This document shows positions 27,957-37,027 of a stretch of DNA of 37,027 nt, one piece after another. The stretch comes from Chara braunii (taxonomy: Eukaryota > Streptophyta > Charophyceae > Charales > Characeae). The DNA lies in contig BFEA01000141.1 in NCBI GenBank assembly GCA_003427395.1, positions 2,992,524-3,029,550 of the forward strand. The letters run 5' to 3'. The notes beneath the pieces are model-generated. The model was not told the DNA's origin. It saw nothing but the letters and a program-made list of their open reading frames with translations, and did no database searches. The first letter of the stretch is position 1. Every line of letters begins with the position of its first letter. The position numbers and the translations under genes are program-made.

Positions 27957-28469
27957 CTGTAACAGGCAAGCATTTGAAAGACAACTGACCCGAGAGGAGT
28001 CTGATACAACATGTGGTACAGACACACCAAAATGTACAGTCCATGAATAACTAGACCTGCAACAATGGTCACCACCAGAGCTCACAGGATACAATAGAAA
28101 GGTACTGGAGCAGAAAGGAGGCTGGGATGTGCCAATGAGAGGGAGGGAATTACTTGGGTCAAGGGTGTGAGTTAGATGTGCAGAACAGCCCTTGTAATGG
28201 GTGGTGAAACTGGTTGTTGCCCCCACAATACGAGCCACAATCCTGGAAATTTTCTTTTTGGGTCACTTGAAAAATGTTACCAATTCTGGGATACTGACCG
28301 GGGCACCTGGGTCACCTTGGTTGCCTGGGCCCTCAGGGAGAGTCCCTGGAACACATCGAAATTCTTTGATGTTTAGGCTTGGGCACCGGGCTCGAGTGAA
28401 ATGAAGAAGAAACAGGGGGGGTTAAAAAAAGGGGAAATTCTTGACCGAATCACAAATTTTAAAAACAAA
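27957..28469 (-). other. Probable host intron
   Basis: No further exon with both borders found. Collagen-like Gly-Pro translations on the plus strand near 28300 are short and unsupported. T-rich and purine-rich tracts lie near 28420-28460. Confidence 0.35.
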
Positions 28470-28965
28470 TGCAAGGAACATGAGCGAGAGCGATAGACAG
28501 AATTCCAAGTTGCCATGCTGTAGCCCAGATAGTCGTGTACCAAGCAGAAAACACAATGCACCGTGAGTTATCAGCCAAATAAGAGCACAACAATGAACTC
28601 AAATGTCAATGTCGGCTCTCTCTGTCCGCACCAACACAGTATCCAATGTCACTCATCTCTATTGGCGGTCAGTGCCCAACCTATCTACTCAGCACCTATA
28701 CTAGCCTACACTACATTCATGCAAGGGAATCACTTTGTTGCCGAAGACCAATGAAAGTGACAATGTCGCCAATGCAGACTGCCAGCACACACCAGGTACG
28801 TGTCTCTCTCCTCTCACATCACCCCTTGACTTCCCACAGTGTGCCTACCCGACACCCAAAGACCACCATCACCATCACCAGCCTCCGCTGAGCAAGCCCG
28901 GCTATGGCTGCTCAGCGCCCGCTGCACCAGCAGCACCCAACACCACAATGCGACCGTGTGTGCGC
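28470..28965 (-). repeat. LTR fragment E
   Basis: Plus strand starts TGCAAGGAACATGAGC and follows the terminal part of the B LTR (TGCAAGGAGGATGAGCAATA), including AAATAAGAGCACA, AGATAGTCGT and GACAATG-like blocks. It also has the C LTR block TACACGACTA in inverse. Only the 3'-terminal ~500 bp of an LTR remains. No PBS, partner or target-site duplication. Confidence 0.72.
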
Positions 28966-29388
28966 AGAAAACAAATTTTGTGCAGAAGTTTGTCAAAAGT
29001 AGTAGTCGCATTTGTAGCAAAGCATTGCGATAATATATTGAACTATTTGGAGTAAGAATTTTCATAAGCATTTGATCTAGAATCATTCGCAAAATAGTTT
29101 GTCTCCGAAGAAAAATTGAGATGTGTAGATATACGTGTGCATGCCTAGTAATAGGTTAGCAATAAGGTAGAGCCTATGACTTTGACAAGCATACCTCTTT
29201 AAAGTCAGAACCAAGGTAAACCGATTATCTCGACTGCAATGTCGAGGTAGTGGTCAGGACCAACTTTTGTTGGCAAGTTATTTTAAGTCAAATTTAATTA
29301 AAATGGTTGAAATTTTGAATATTTTTGATGGTCAGTTCTCTTTGGACCAATTTTGATATTTTGGTGTGTTTTTCTCCAAGTTGAGTAC
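28966..29388. other. AT-rich spacer
   Basis: No gene, RNA or repeat recognised. Confidence 0.4.
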
Positions 29389-29873
29389 TTAAGGGACTAG
29401 GATCAATTAATGGTTTCACGCTTGGTTGAGGCCGTCCTAGTTGACAGACATCCGCTTCATACTTAGCACATCAGCGTCCTAAGGAACGCACAACGTTTGG
29501 ATCTGCTTGGCGTTTAACCAAGTGCATCTGTACTACAACGAAACGAGCAAATGCCCTCGGCCGATCTACCTTTGCACATGTGGGTGAGTAGCTCGGTAGG
29601 GATATGCCCCTAAGGGTGGTGACAGGAGTAGTTGTGCCCCGCAGGAACCTATCCTGTAGTGGACTTCGGGAAGTACGGCTGACGCACCCAATTTGAGCGA
29701 CGAAGGGACGAAGCGACCGCACCCACCTAGGCGGTTCGCGGGATTACTTTGCGTCATTCCCGAGTTGTTTCTTGTTTTGTTTTGTTTTCTTTTAACTCCT
29801 GCGTGACATGGTCGGGAGGGCTCTTGCCTTTTGCGAAAAAGGCGGGAGCCGATGCGTTCGACGACGGGTAGTC
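29389..29873 (-). repeat. Dispersed repeat R1, copy 2 (inverted)
   Basis: Reverse-complement relative of 7722-8222: AAGGGACTAGGATCAATTAA, TTTCACGCTTGGTT, CTCGGTAGGGATATGCCCCT, CTCCTGCGTGACATGGTCGG and GGGAGCCGATGCG lie in the matching order. Substantially diverged, so the two copies are independent insertions or an old duplication. Confidence 0.8.
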
Positions 29874-30012
29874 AGAGGTCTAGTTTGGGATGATTCGGAT
29901 AGTTACCCCTACATTATCCAAATCCAATAACACCTATCAATCTATCCAATAAGTTGTATCCCTGTTCGCATACATAGATATTTGGAACTAATTATACATT
30001 TTATCAAAGGAT
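29874..30012. other. Spacer
   Basis: AT-rich, no feature seen. Confidence 0.4.
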
Positions 30013-30905
30013 ATTAGTTGCCCCCAACCATGGATGAAGGTATCAACGATAAGTCCTGCTACTTCAAGTATGCTACAATTATTAGATATATTCTCAAGAG
30101 TGCAGAGACTTCAGACTGGAAGTTACAAAAGCTTCTCTGGGACTTTCAGAGCTAAGGGGGAAGGTATGCAAAAATTTGAGCCCTCGGCAGTGCTGGAAAA
30201 GGCCTTGCCCGCCCTAAGTGAAGGCAGGCCTGCTAATATGTGTCAAGGCCTGGGTAGAGGTCATTGTGATCACGCTAAACGGCTGGTGGAATCTATATGC
30301 GGGCCTGAATCTGCGCAGAGGCCCTTCTAGGGCTCACCCCACATCTCAGTTGAGGCCCCGTACAAACTTGTGCCCGCCCTAAGTGAAGACGGGCCAGAAT
30401 ATTTACGAGAAGCCTATTTTTGTCAGTTCTGCATGTTGGGTATCAGACAGTTGCAGCACACCAGTTGGTTACAGTGTAACGTGAGCCCTTTTCTTGGCTC
30501 ATTCTGGCAGCAGCAGCTCAAGAGGCAGTTGAGTCCAGGGCACGTACAGTTGAGGCCCTGGGCATGAGCCACCAGAGGCCGACACATCACAGAACAGCCG
30601 TGGGGCAATGAGAGTGCAGCATCTTCGTCACACACCGGCCAGCAGCCAATGAGATCGTGACGGACACTTGTAGCCTCGTGGGCTACCTGGGCGTGCCCAA
30701 CTGTAAAGGGCCCAGGCCCGTAACAGCAACTGGGTGCCTGGGCGCAGACACTGGGGCCCGACTGGAAGCTACTGGAAACTCGTCCAGCCAGGCCCAAAGC
30801 TCAACAAAGCAGAGCTCACTTTCCAGCACGGCAGCCAGAGGGGAGTCTGGCCGTGTGCTTGCTGGCGGCAGCGCTGCTGGTTTGACCTCTGGAGGCCGCC
30901 GGTAG
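30013..30905 (+). mobile_element. Element D: 3' end of another Ty3/gypsy copy
   Basis: TTGCCCCCAACCATGGATGA at 30016 translates like the L-P-P-T-M-D block before the chromodomain of B, followed by a deletion. A purine tract (TAAGGGGGAAGGTA, 30153-30166) precedes an LTR that starts TGCAAAAATTTGAGCCCTCGG at 30167. The LTR runs to about 30905, sharing GGGCCCGACTGGAAGCTACT and CGCACACCAGTTGGTTAC-like blocks with C. It contains the hairpin block twice (30207-30229, 30372-30394). The 3' end is truncated. Confidence 0.78.
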
Positions 30906-30976
30906 GCCAATTGGTTACCCCTCAATGCAATAGTCTCATCATCGGATACTATCCATCCGGTTCGTCCTATCTACGA

Positions 30977-30998
30977 AATATATATATATATATATATT
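30977..30998. repeat. (TA)n microsatellite
   Basis: An AT-alternating run of about 22 bp just beyond element D. Confidence 0.95.
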
Positions 30999-31278
30999 AA
31001 TATTACCTTGTCGGGCCATGCAAAAGTAACAATGGCCTTGGCGTAGGAACAACTTGACGTGGCCCTTTGGTCAGTCTATAAAGGCTCATTTAGCCATGAT
31101 ATAGTTGTCAACCCTCTCGGGTCTCAGCGTCAATCTCGTCAAGTGGTGCGAACCCTTCGGTATCAAAAGTCAAAGTGGTAACACGGGTAGCTCGTACAAC
31201 TCAAACTGTTTGCGCGCCATAGAGGGAGGTAATCCGAGAGGCCAATCTCCAAACACTGGCACGGAATCGCTTGCACAT

Positions 31279-31910
31279 TCATAAAAGGTGCCCTGTCGTG
31301 TTGTTCCTGATCAGGACGATGCCATAACGGTCCCCGGATGAAGTAATCTCAACACTCACAATGACCCGAGAAAGGCATTGGAGGTTACTCGCGTGATGGA
31401 AATACAAAATATATCCCTGTAGCTCACCCAGAAGCTCACATACATTAGCACGAACATCCACGCGCGAGATAGGGAAAAAACTTGCCCATCATTGAGCAAG
31501 TCAATAAATCCGACCCATGGAGTTGGCGCGTTGTCTCGAACCAATAGAAGTTGCTCCCTCGCTGGATTAGGTCCTTGTCCGAAGTATCCCGCACCAACAA
31601 GTGCCTCGCCTGGGTATGATCCCGTCGACTGTCAGCCATTTGTCCACAAAATGAACCACGCTTAGCTTCGATGATACGTCGAAGGTTTTGAACTTCCTCC
31701 CGATATACCACCCTTTGGCACACCTGCCTACCTACTTGTTCAAAGCGGTTTGCATGGATCCGCTTGAAGAAGTCTATATTCTCGAATGGTCTCACACGAG
31801 CGTCGTAGTGCAAAATAAGTCTGAGGTATATCCACCAAATTTCAAGGTCATAAAGAGACCGTAGCTCGTCGTTCTCAAAACCATAAACAACATGAAGGTC
31901 ATATCAACCT
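31279..31910 (-). pseudogene. Unrecognised coding remnant with frame changes
   Basis: On the minus strand from about 31905: YDLHVVYGFENDELRSLYDL, EIWWIYLRLILHYDARVRPF, FKRIHANRFEQVGRQVCQRV, RREAKRG-like basic stretch, then RHLLVRDTSDKDLIQRGSNF to about 31520. Coherent sequence then moves frame (NAPTPWVGFIDLLNDGQVFS) and again (MDVRANVCELLGELQGYILY, LQCLSRVIVSVEITSSGDRY, GIVLIRNNTTGHLL, stop at 31279). The total is roughly 200 residues with two frame changes. I do not recognise the family. It is aromatic- and Arg-rich without transposase or RT motifs that I can see. A decayed host gene or an unclassified element protein are both possible. Confidence 0.45.
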
Positions 31911-32444
31911 GGTCCCGCAAGCCCGACTAAAACTAACCTCGAGGATTTGTGCTCGAGTCGAGGTTATTATTCGGTAGGTTCGTGGCGGATTTCAGTCGAA
32001 CCACGATCCATTCTCAACTCTCTCCCTTGCGGAAATACCTCCACCGGGTCAAAAACCATGCTTCGGACTCCGTCTAATTCCATATCTCTTTGCCTCTGCT
32101 ACATGCTCTGCAACAACTTCTTTGCTCCTAAATAAAACAAGCATAGCAAGCTCTGCAGACATCTAAAAAAAAAAAAACAAGCCAAATAAAAATGACCCTA
32201 GATTAAAATTTAGACTGAATGTTTTCCTACTTTACTTAGCCCGACCGCCGTTTTCGCGAGTCGCCGATCATTCATATACTTTCAAATTTTGCTATTTTTC
32301 CCTTTTCCCAAGGGTCATTGCGCCTCGTGGCTTGACCCATCACTGCATGTAGTGCCAAAATGCACTCCATCCGAGTCTAGTAAATACATGAACTGGGCTT
32401 CTTTTGGCGCCAGTTCCCCACATGTTGGTGACTCCTAAAACGGT
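31911..32444. other. Spacer
   Basis: Short open minus-strand pieces near 31960-32060 may extend the remnant at 31279-31910, but I cannot link them. Poly-A at 32165-32176. Nothing else seen. Confidence 0.35.
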
Positions 32445-32597
32445 CACCCAAAAGGGTGCTAATTTCAGCCTTCCTCCCGCTTGAGAGCATGAGAGAACGA
32501 TGTCCACTCTTAGCTGCGTGGCCACCCAAAAGGGTGCTAATTTCAGCCTTCCTCCCGCTTGAGAGCATGAGAGAACGATGTCCACTCTTAGCTGCGG
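32445..32597. repeat. 78-bp tandem duplication
   Basis: Unit 1 is 32445-32522 and unit 2 starts at 32523 with CACCCAAAAGGGTGCTAATT. The first ~75 bases of the units are identical, so the duplication is recent or an assembly effect. It lies at the left border of R2 copy 2. Confidence 0.93.
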
Positions 32598-32950
32598 AAC
32601 ACCCTACCCTCTAGGAAGTGGTCTGGAATATCCCCCCTCCTTGCTTGAGCACATAGCTCGGATCTCAAAAGTGGGGTTGGCTCCACCGCGATCCAGCAAG
32701 ATATCCCCCCGTAGTACGGTCCACTCTGGGTCAATATTAGGGTCGACTCCTAAAGCAACAAACCCCTGCCCTAGATGCTTCCTAGAGAGGAGTCCCAGTC
32801 CCTGCGTGTAATCGTCCTCCCCATACGTTTTTCAGAGGAGGTTGACTTAGATGAAAAAAAAAAAAGCTAGAGAAAGGAAGTGAAGTTGAAACTCTTTTGG
32901 ACGGGCAAAAGCAAGTAAGATCATTCAGGATAGAACGGGATGTTCCTTGG
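32597..32950 (+). repeat. Dispersed repeat R2, copy 2
   Basis: Same orientation as 8597-8975: CCCTCTAGGAAGTGGTCTGG, TACGGTCCACTCTGGGTC, GACTCCTAAAGCAACAAACC, CCTAGATGCTTCCT and TCATTCAGGATAGAACGGGA in matching order. Confidence 0.75.
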
Positions 32951-34901
32951 TACTTTTTCTTCATCTGAAAGTTTCCTTCTTTCGGCACCAGTTAAAGGAG
33001 TCAAAGGAAGGTAATATTTTCCATCATTTGGTCGAGTAGAGACAACCAAAGTCTCTCTCACATGCATCCTCTTACTTACCTGCACAACAAACAAAAGAAA
33101 CAAACCCAAACGAAATCCATCCACATCCTACTCAAGTCAACCCCCTTTCCCACAAGCATATCATCCACACACCTTTCTCTACCTTTTTTCTGAACATTCA
33201 AAGTAGGGTCAAGGAAAGTGTGGGTTCACGTAGGTGTGAAGGGAAAACTGAGTCAAAAGACTCAAAACTGACCTTGAGTGAAACTTGAACGTGGCTCACT
33301 CAAGAAAACCTGATAATACCAAAAATTTGGCCACACAACTTTCACGAGTTGTGGCCTTCCCAGTAAAATGTTGTTCACGTCTTCCCTCAAGTGCTCAAAT
33401 GAGCAAGAGTTGGCCCACCAAACTCAAGCGAGATATCCCTCTAGGAGGGTGTTCCCACACACGAGTTTCACATGGTTCCAATGTCCCACGCTGATCACTG
33501 TCCAATCCCAACTGTACACATCCTCCAAGTCAAACTGCAAGTCCAAACTTCCTCCAATCACCACGTCCGATCACAATAGACACATAAACATGCTCGTCCT
33601 GATAAAAAATCAGTCCCACCTAGTCCCAAAATCGGCGCTAGGCGATCCCACGTCACAACTGCTCCACCGAGTAGTCCTTGAAAAAAATAAAAGCTGACGC
33701 CGCGGATCCCAAAAAAAATAACAGCGGCCCTCCGACACCAAATACCGCAAGTGCCAGCACCCCAACAGCTACACCACCAATGCCGCCCCGCCAAATGCTA
33801 CCGTTGCCGTCCAAAATCAACGTCATAAACCGACTCCGTCGCGCAATTTCGGCAGAACCAATGCTTAGCAACAAAATCAATATCGCCACAAAGTTTCGGC
33901 GGCACCTCCCTTCAAAAGTTAACGGCACGCTATAAAAAACTTTATGCGGCATGTCCGCCATATCAGCAAATGGACGGCACTTCCCGACACCAAAAAGAGT
34001 CCGGCACTGCGGACACACCTCCCCTCACGCCACCACTTTCCGCATGACGAATCCTGACACAGCCTACCGGCCGCAGCACTATTGTAGGGGTGAGGCAATA
34101 AACACTCAACCTCTGGCTATGGCTGCCTTTCCCCACTCTTCGACTTCCTGCAGACCCACTCCCTCCTCCAGCAGCACCTCCCTTCCACCAGCACTAGCAC
34201 TCGAATGCAGCGGCCAGCCAGCACTCAATGAGTGAAAGCCTCAGCAGCACTGCCACATTTGTGAGGCTGCTGGGTGGAGCGCTGGCTTTCATAGTTGCTG
34301 AAGGGAGCTGGCCAGCACTTCTTCACCCCAGGTGAATTCACGGGCTCAATCTGAGCCCTGGATCTGAGCCAAATCAATGGCTCAATGTGGCTCAACCTGG
34401 GCCACACACTTAGAGAGGCTTACTTTTAAACCACCACTACCTTTCTCAGTGTTGGGAAAAACAAGGAATATACGTCACACCGCACTTTTCGGGGGTCTGG
34501 ACGAGGGTAGGCAAAAAGGAAGTGTGTGGGCCTTTCGGGCCCGCTTGCAAAAGGGAAAAAAGAAAAAAAGGAAGTAGTGAAACGCAGGTCGCAGATGAAG
34601 GTCGTGAACAATGTGTGCTCGCACTAGTGCTGCCAGGAATGAATCTAACAGCCAGGAACGAATCTAACAGCCACGTACGACTACTTTCAACTTTCGTTTT
34701 TTTCATTTTTTTTCCTGCTTTTGTTTTGGTTCGGTCCCCCTGCCAACAAGGCACGGCGCTTTGCACGGACTTCACGGACTGCTGACACCTTTCACAGAGG
34801 GCAACATCCAGATCCTGTATCTAGCCCTGAAAACATTCAAAACGTAGATGCATCTTGTTTTTTCGGAAGTAGCTGCCGTGATGACCACACCGCGCCGTAA
34901 C
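32951..34901. other. Spacer without recognised genes
   Basis: About 1.95 kb. Open frames near 33650-34020 are hydrophobic or basic in translation but come from a stretch with recurring GCCG/CGGC and TTTGGTGTCGG-like words (minus strand). I read this as repetitive subterminal-type DNA rather than a gene. A direct repeat (A)GCCAGGAA(T/C)GAATCTAACAG occurs near 34632-34671. Confidence 0.4.
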
Positions 34902-35150
34902 TGCCTCGACGAGGGCACACTCTCACACGAGCTCTAAGCATTGTATCCAACCGCTTTTGCGTCTATAGCATTGCTGCTTTGTTTTTTTTTTTTTTTTTTT
35001 TTTTTTTTCGACTTCTGAAATGAAGTGTCGTTTTTTGTGGCGCTATAAGGCCCTCGCTGAGGGCATAGTCTCACAAGCACCCCATATTCCGTATCCAACT
35101 GCTTTCACGTCCATATCCTTGCTGCGGTTTTCTTTTTTTTTTCAGCTGTT
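34902..35150. repeat. ~90-bp direct repeat ending in T tracts
   Basis: A block around GAGGGCA(C/T)A(C/G)TCTCACA...GTATCCAAC(C/T)GCTTT...GC(G/A)TC(T/C)ATA...TTGCTGC occurs near 34910-34980 and 35055-35125. Each is followed by a T run; the first is (T)27 at 34982-35008. Confidence 0.75.
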
Positions 35151-35622
35151 TTTTTCATTGTTCATCTCGGACGAGTACCAGAATAGAAAATACAATGGGA
35201 CCCAGGCTCGGCAAAACTCGGTGCGCAAGGAAATTCAGGGTCGGCAAAAACAGAGTCGGAGGTAGTGGTGGTTTAACTGCCTCTATTTTATTTTATTTTT
35301 CCTTTCCTGGACTCAGCTATCTCAGATTTTCACGAGATAGAGGAGAACCTGCCATTTCCAAAACATTTTTTTTCTCTTTTTTCTGACTATTAGCTCTTCA
35401 AAGTTTGACATACCCAGCACACTTTTTAGTGCAGGTACGTCGTGTCCATACTGAACTTAGCCATTTCAAAAATGGATTTTCAGTTTGCAACTCTCTCCCT
35501 GAGTGGTCACACTCGGGCCCAACTTCTCTGCATCTGGGACACAATTGTGACCGCATACGCGATCGTTGTCCTTTCCCCTACTTTTGTTTTCCTTTTATTT
35601 ATTTTTATTTTTTTTCGTGTAA
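35151..35622. other. Spacer
   Basis: T-rich sequence, no feature supported. Confidence 0.35.
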
Positions 35623-35662
35623 GGAGGCAGCTCGTTGTTCGAGAATGAACGAGCGCCCCTCC
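35623..35662. repeat. Hairpin 1 of a duplicated pair
   Basis: Inner stem GCTCGTT (35630-35636) with AACGAGC (35648-35654), loop GTTCGAGAATG. Outer stem GGAGGC (35623-35628) with GCC..TCC (35655-35662). Confidence 0.7.
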
Positions 35663-35766
35663 AAGTCATCTCACAGAGCCGAACTAGAGTCAGGCTCAAG
35701 CAGGGTCTACTTTCCCCTGCCCCACGCCTGTATATGGCGCAGCGCCGGATTCAAGCACGCGGCCCA

Positions 35767-35805
35767 AGAGAGCTGCCCGTTTTCAAAAATGAACGGGCGC
35801 TCTCT
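35767..35805. repeat. Hairpin 2 of a duplicated pair
   Basis: Outer stem AGAGAGC (35767-35773) with GCTCTCT (35799-35805), single bulged T at 35774, inner stem GCCCGTT (35775-35781) with AACGGGC (35792-35798), loop TTCAAAAATG. Related to hairpin 1 but with paired changes. Confidence 0.75.
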
Positions 35806-35839
35806 TCATTGGTACGCCTGAGGGGGGGGGATAAAAAAG

Positions 35840-35902
35840 TGTGGCCGTGTATATTTCGATGCTCTGGCTGAAGGTTCATTCCGATTTTTCTCATCCTACA
35901 CG

Positions 35903-35952
<50 letters not shown>
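35840..35952. repeat. Microsatellite-bearing module, fourth copy
   Basis: Core TGTATATTTCGATGCTCTGG, CTGAAGGTTCATTCCGATTT and CTCATCCTAC, then (CA)n to 35952. It is the same core as at 21962, 22151 and 22371, about 13 kb away. Confidence 0.75.
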
Positions 35953-35956
<4 letters not shown>

Positions 35957-36127
35957 AACTGTCGGGGTTTCAACCTCCTGCTGAGTCGATGAAAGTCCGA
36001 TGAAACAATCTGGCACAGTCATGCTGCTGCTTTTTTTTCTTCTTCTTTCTTCGTAGCCCGTTCCAACGGGCAAGGCCATTATGACAGTGGTACAGCCACT
36101 GCACATGGGATGTGACAACGCACTCTC

Positions 36128-36203
36128 CCATGTTCTGGCTGAAGGTTCATTCCGTTTCTGCTCATCATGTCGATGGAAGTAGCGGGAGGCGAGCCGCCAG
36201 GTA

Positions 36204-36260
<57 letters not shown>

Positions 36261-36320
36261 AGTGCACCTTATTCTAGAAATCAATTCATTCGATTTTACT
36301 CAGCCTATCGATGGCAGTCC
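36128..36320. repeat. Microsatellite-bearing module, fifth copy
   Basis: Core CTGAAGGTTCATTCCGTTTC then TGCTCATCATGTCGATGGAA, GTAGCGGGAGGCGAGCCG, (TC)n(AC)n at 36206-36259, then ATTCATTCGATTTTACTCAG and CCTATCGATGG. The internal order (core, GTAGC...GAGCCGC, TC, AC, second ATTCATTC) is the same as in the module at 21962-22137. Confidence 0.8.
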
Positions 36321-36348
36321 TACCTTAGGTAAATCACGAACTGTCCAG

Positions 36349-36425
36349 TTGATGTAGCTCAGTGGTTAGAGCACCGGTTGGAAATGCGCACTGTGGTATA
36401 AGCTTGCGGGTTCAAAACTCTGCAG
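36349..36425 (+). repeat. tRNA-derived sequence (SINE head or tRNA pseudogene)
   Basis: GATGTAGCTCAGTGGTTAGAG has a perfect D arm (GCTC...GAGC) and A box TAGCTCAGTGG at 36355-36365; B box GGTTCAAAACT at 36409-36419. Anticodon and T stems do not pair, so this is not a functional tRNA. The A box is identical to that of the SINE at 1817-2001. Confidence 0.65.
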
Positions 36426-36689
36426 CCTTGCGCATGGACACCGGCAGGGCGTCAGAGTGACGCACGGCTGGACATACATCCCCTTGGGCTGACGCATGGT
36501 ACTATTACAGACACTGCCTGCGCACCACCCAAGGGATAGTCCTGGTTGTTGTATGCTGGATCTTGACTATGCGTGGGTTGGTTGACGTAGCTATTGATTG
36601 TTCTGAAATTCTCCCCTGTTCTGGCATTCCATACATTGGCATCAATTCAGAACACAGCACATAAGATAGGGCATTGTAGTTACACAACA

Positions 36690-36895
36690 CAGGGTGTGGG
36701 TTCGAGTCTGGCTAGTGAAACAGTTTTCACCTTTGGCAGTAGCCGATGCAGATCCCAGGGGTCGATCCCTTGACCTCAGCTTACCTGTGTACAGTATCTG
36801 CACAGTACCCTGGAGTTGAACCCGTGACCTGCACAATAGCCAGTGGTAAGTAGGTCGCCGTAGGTTGTAGGCTGTAGGGAGATTCAAACTGTAGA
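36690..36895. repeat. Cluster of tRNA-like B-box modules
   Basis: Plus strand GGTTCGAGTCT at 36699-36709. Minus strand GGATCGACCCC (36758-36768), GGTTCAACTCC (36812-36822) and AGTTTGAATC (36881-36890), at 55-70-bp steps. No A boxes at the right distance give complete tRNAs. The last bases to 37027 show nothing further. Confidence 0.4.
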
Positions 36896-37027
36896 CCTGT
36901 AAGGTAGGAGTCCAAGTAGAGTCCAGAGGCCTAGCTTTAGTCCTTCTAGAAGGTCGGCAAGTGGTCAAGTGGTGAGTCTAAGGTAGGCCCACGTTTTCAG
37001 ACGAAGACAAGTGGCAAGGTCAACAGG

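Noticed and set aside
28176-28404. Collagen-like Gly-Pro-x frame near 28290
   Set aside because: Only a few repeats, no extension, no splice borders; probably chance.
33653-34018. Hydrophobic minus-strand frame of 121 codons resembling a membrane protein
   Set aside because: It lies in sequence built from recurring GCCG/TTTGG words; no homologous domain or start context, so repeat-derived.
36349-36425. Functional tRNA gene
   Set aside because: The D arm pairs, but anticodon and T stems do not, and no acceptor stem forms.

Overview
The window is repeat-rich eukaryotic intergenic DNA, most likely from a land plant or a streptophyte (charophyte) alga. The evidence is Ty3/gypsy retrotransposons with chromodomain-like C-termini, primer-binding sites of the plant initiator-Met type, a tRNA-derived SINE, spliced exons with GT..AG introns, and long microsatellites. 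It is draft assembly: there is a 505-N gap, a few single Ns, and an intact Nextera mate-pair junction adapter at 6322-6359. I cannot name the species from sequence alone; a Chara-like alga is a guess.

Layout. 1-244: a 44-bp minisatellite. 245-4290: element A, a 5'-truncated plus-strand Ty3/gypsy copy (protease, RT, RNase H, integrase, chromodomain, PPT, partial 3' LTR), interrupted by a SINE with a 9-bp target-site duplication. 4291-9344: non-autonomous repeats, an unrecognised broken gene on the minus strand containing the adapter artefact, and dispersed repeats R1 and R2. 9345-17676: element B, a full-length 8.3-kb minus-strand Ty3/gypsy element with paired LTRs, PBS, gag, pol, chromodomain and PPT. 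17677-18363: host DNA with candidate exons. 18364-27284: element C, a full-length 8.9-kb plus-strand element of the same superfamily with ~1.1-kb LTRs, whose protease region carries microsatellites, a Helitron-like end and the N gap. 27285-28469: host DNA with two well-supported exons (a third is possible) of an unrecognised helical, TPR-like protein on the minus strand. 28470-30905: LTR remnants E and D plus an inverted copy of R1. 31000-37027: an unrecognised coding remnant, a second R2 copy, duplicated hairpins, microsatellite modules and tRNA-like repeats.

How it fits together. A, B and C are decayed relatives. They share the domain order gag(CCHC)-PR-RT-RNase H-IN(HHCC, D,D,E)-chromodomain, the LTR start TGC(A/G)AGG and a purine tract just before the 3' LTR; B and C also share the PBS TGGTATCGGAGCTG. 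None can encode a complete functional Pol: each has frameshifts or stops and a damaged catalytic or metal-binding site, although B keeps a 446-codon RNase H-integrase frame. B and C each have a 4-bp target-site duplication (CATA, CTCC). Removing them on paper rejoins a host locus that now lies in two pieces either side of C. I saw no rRNA, intact tRNA, CRISPR array or bacterial-type gene cluster.
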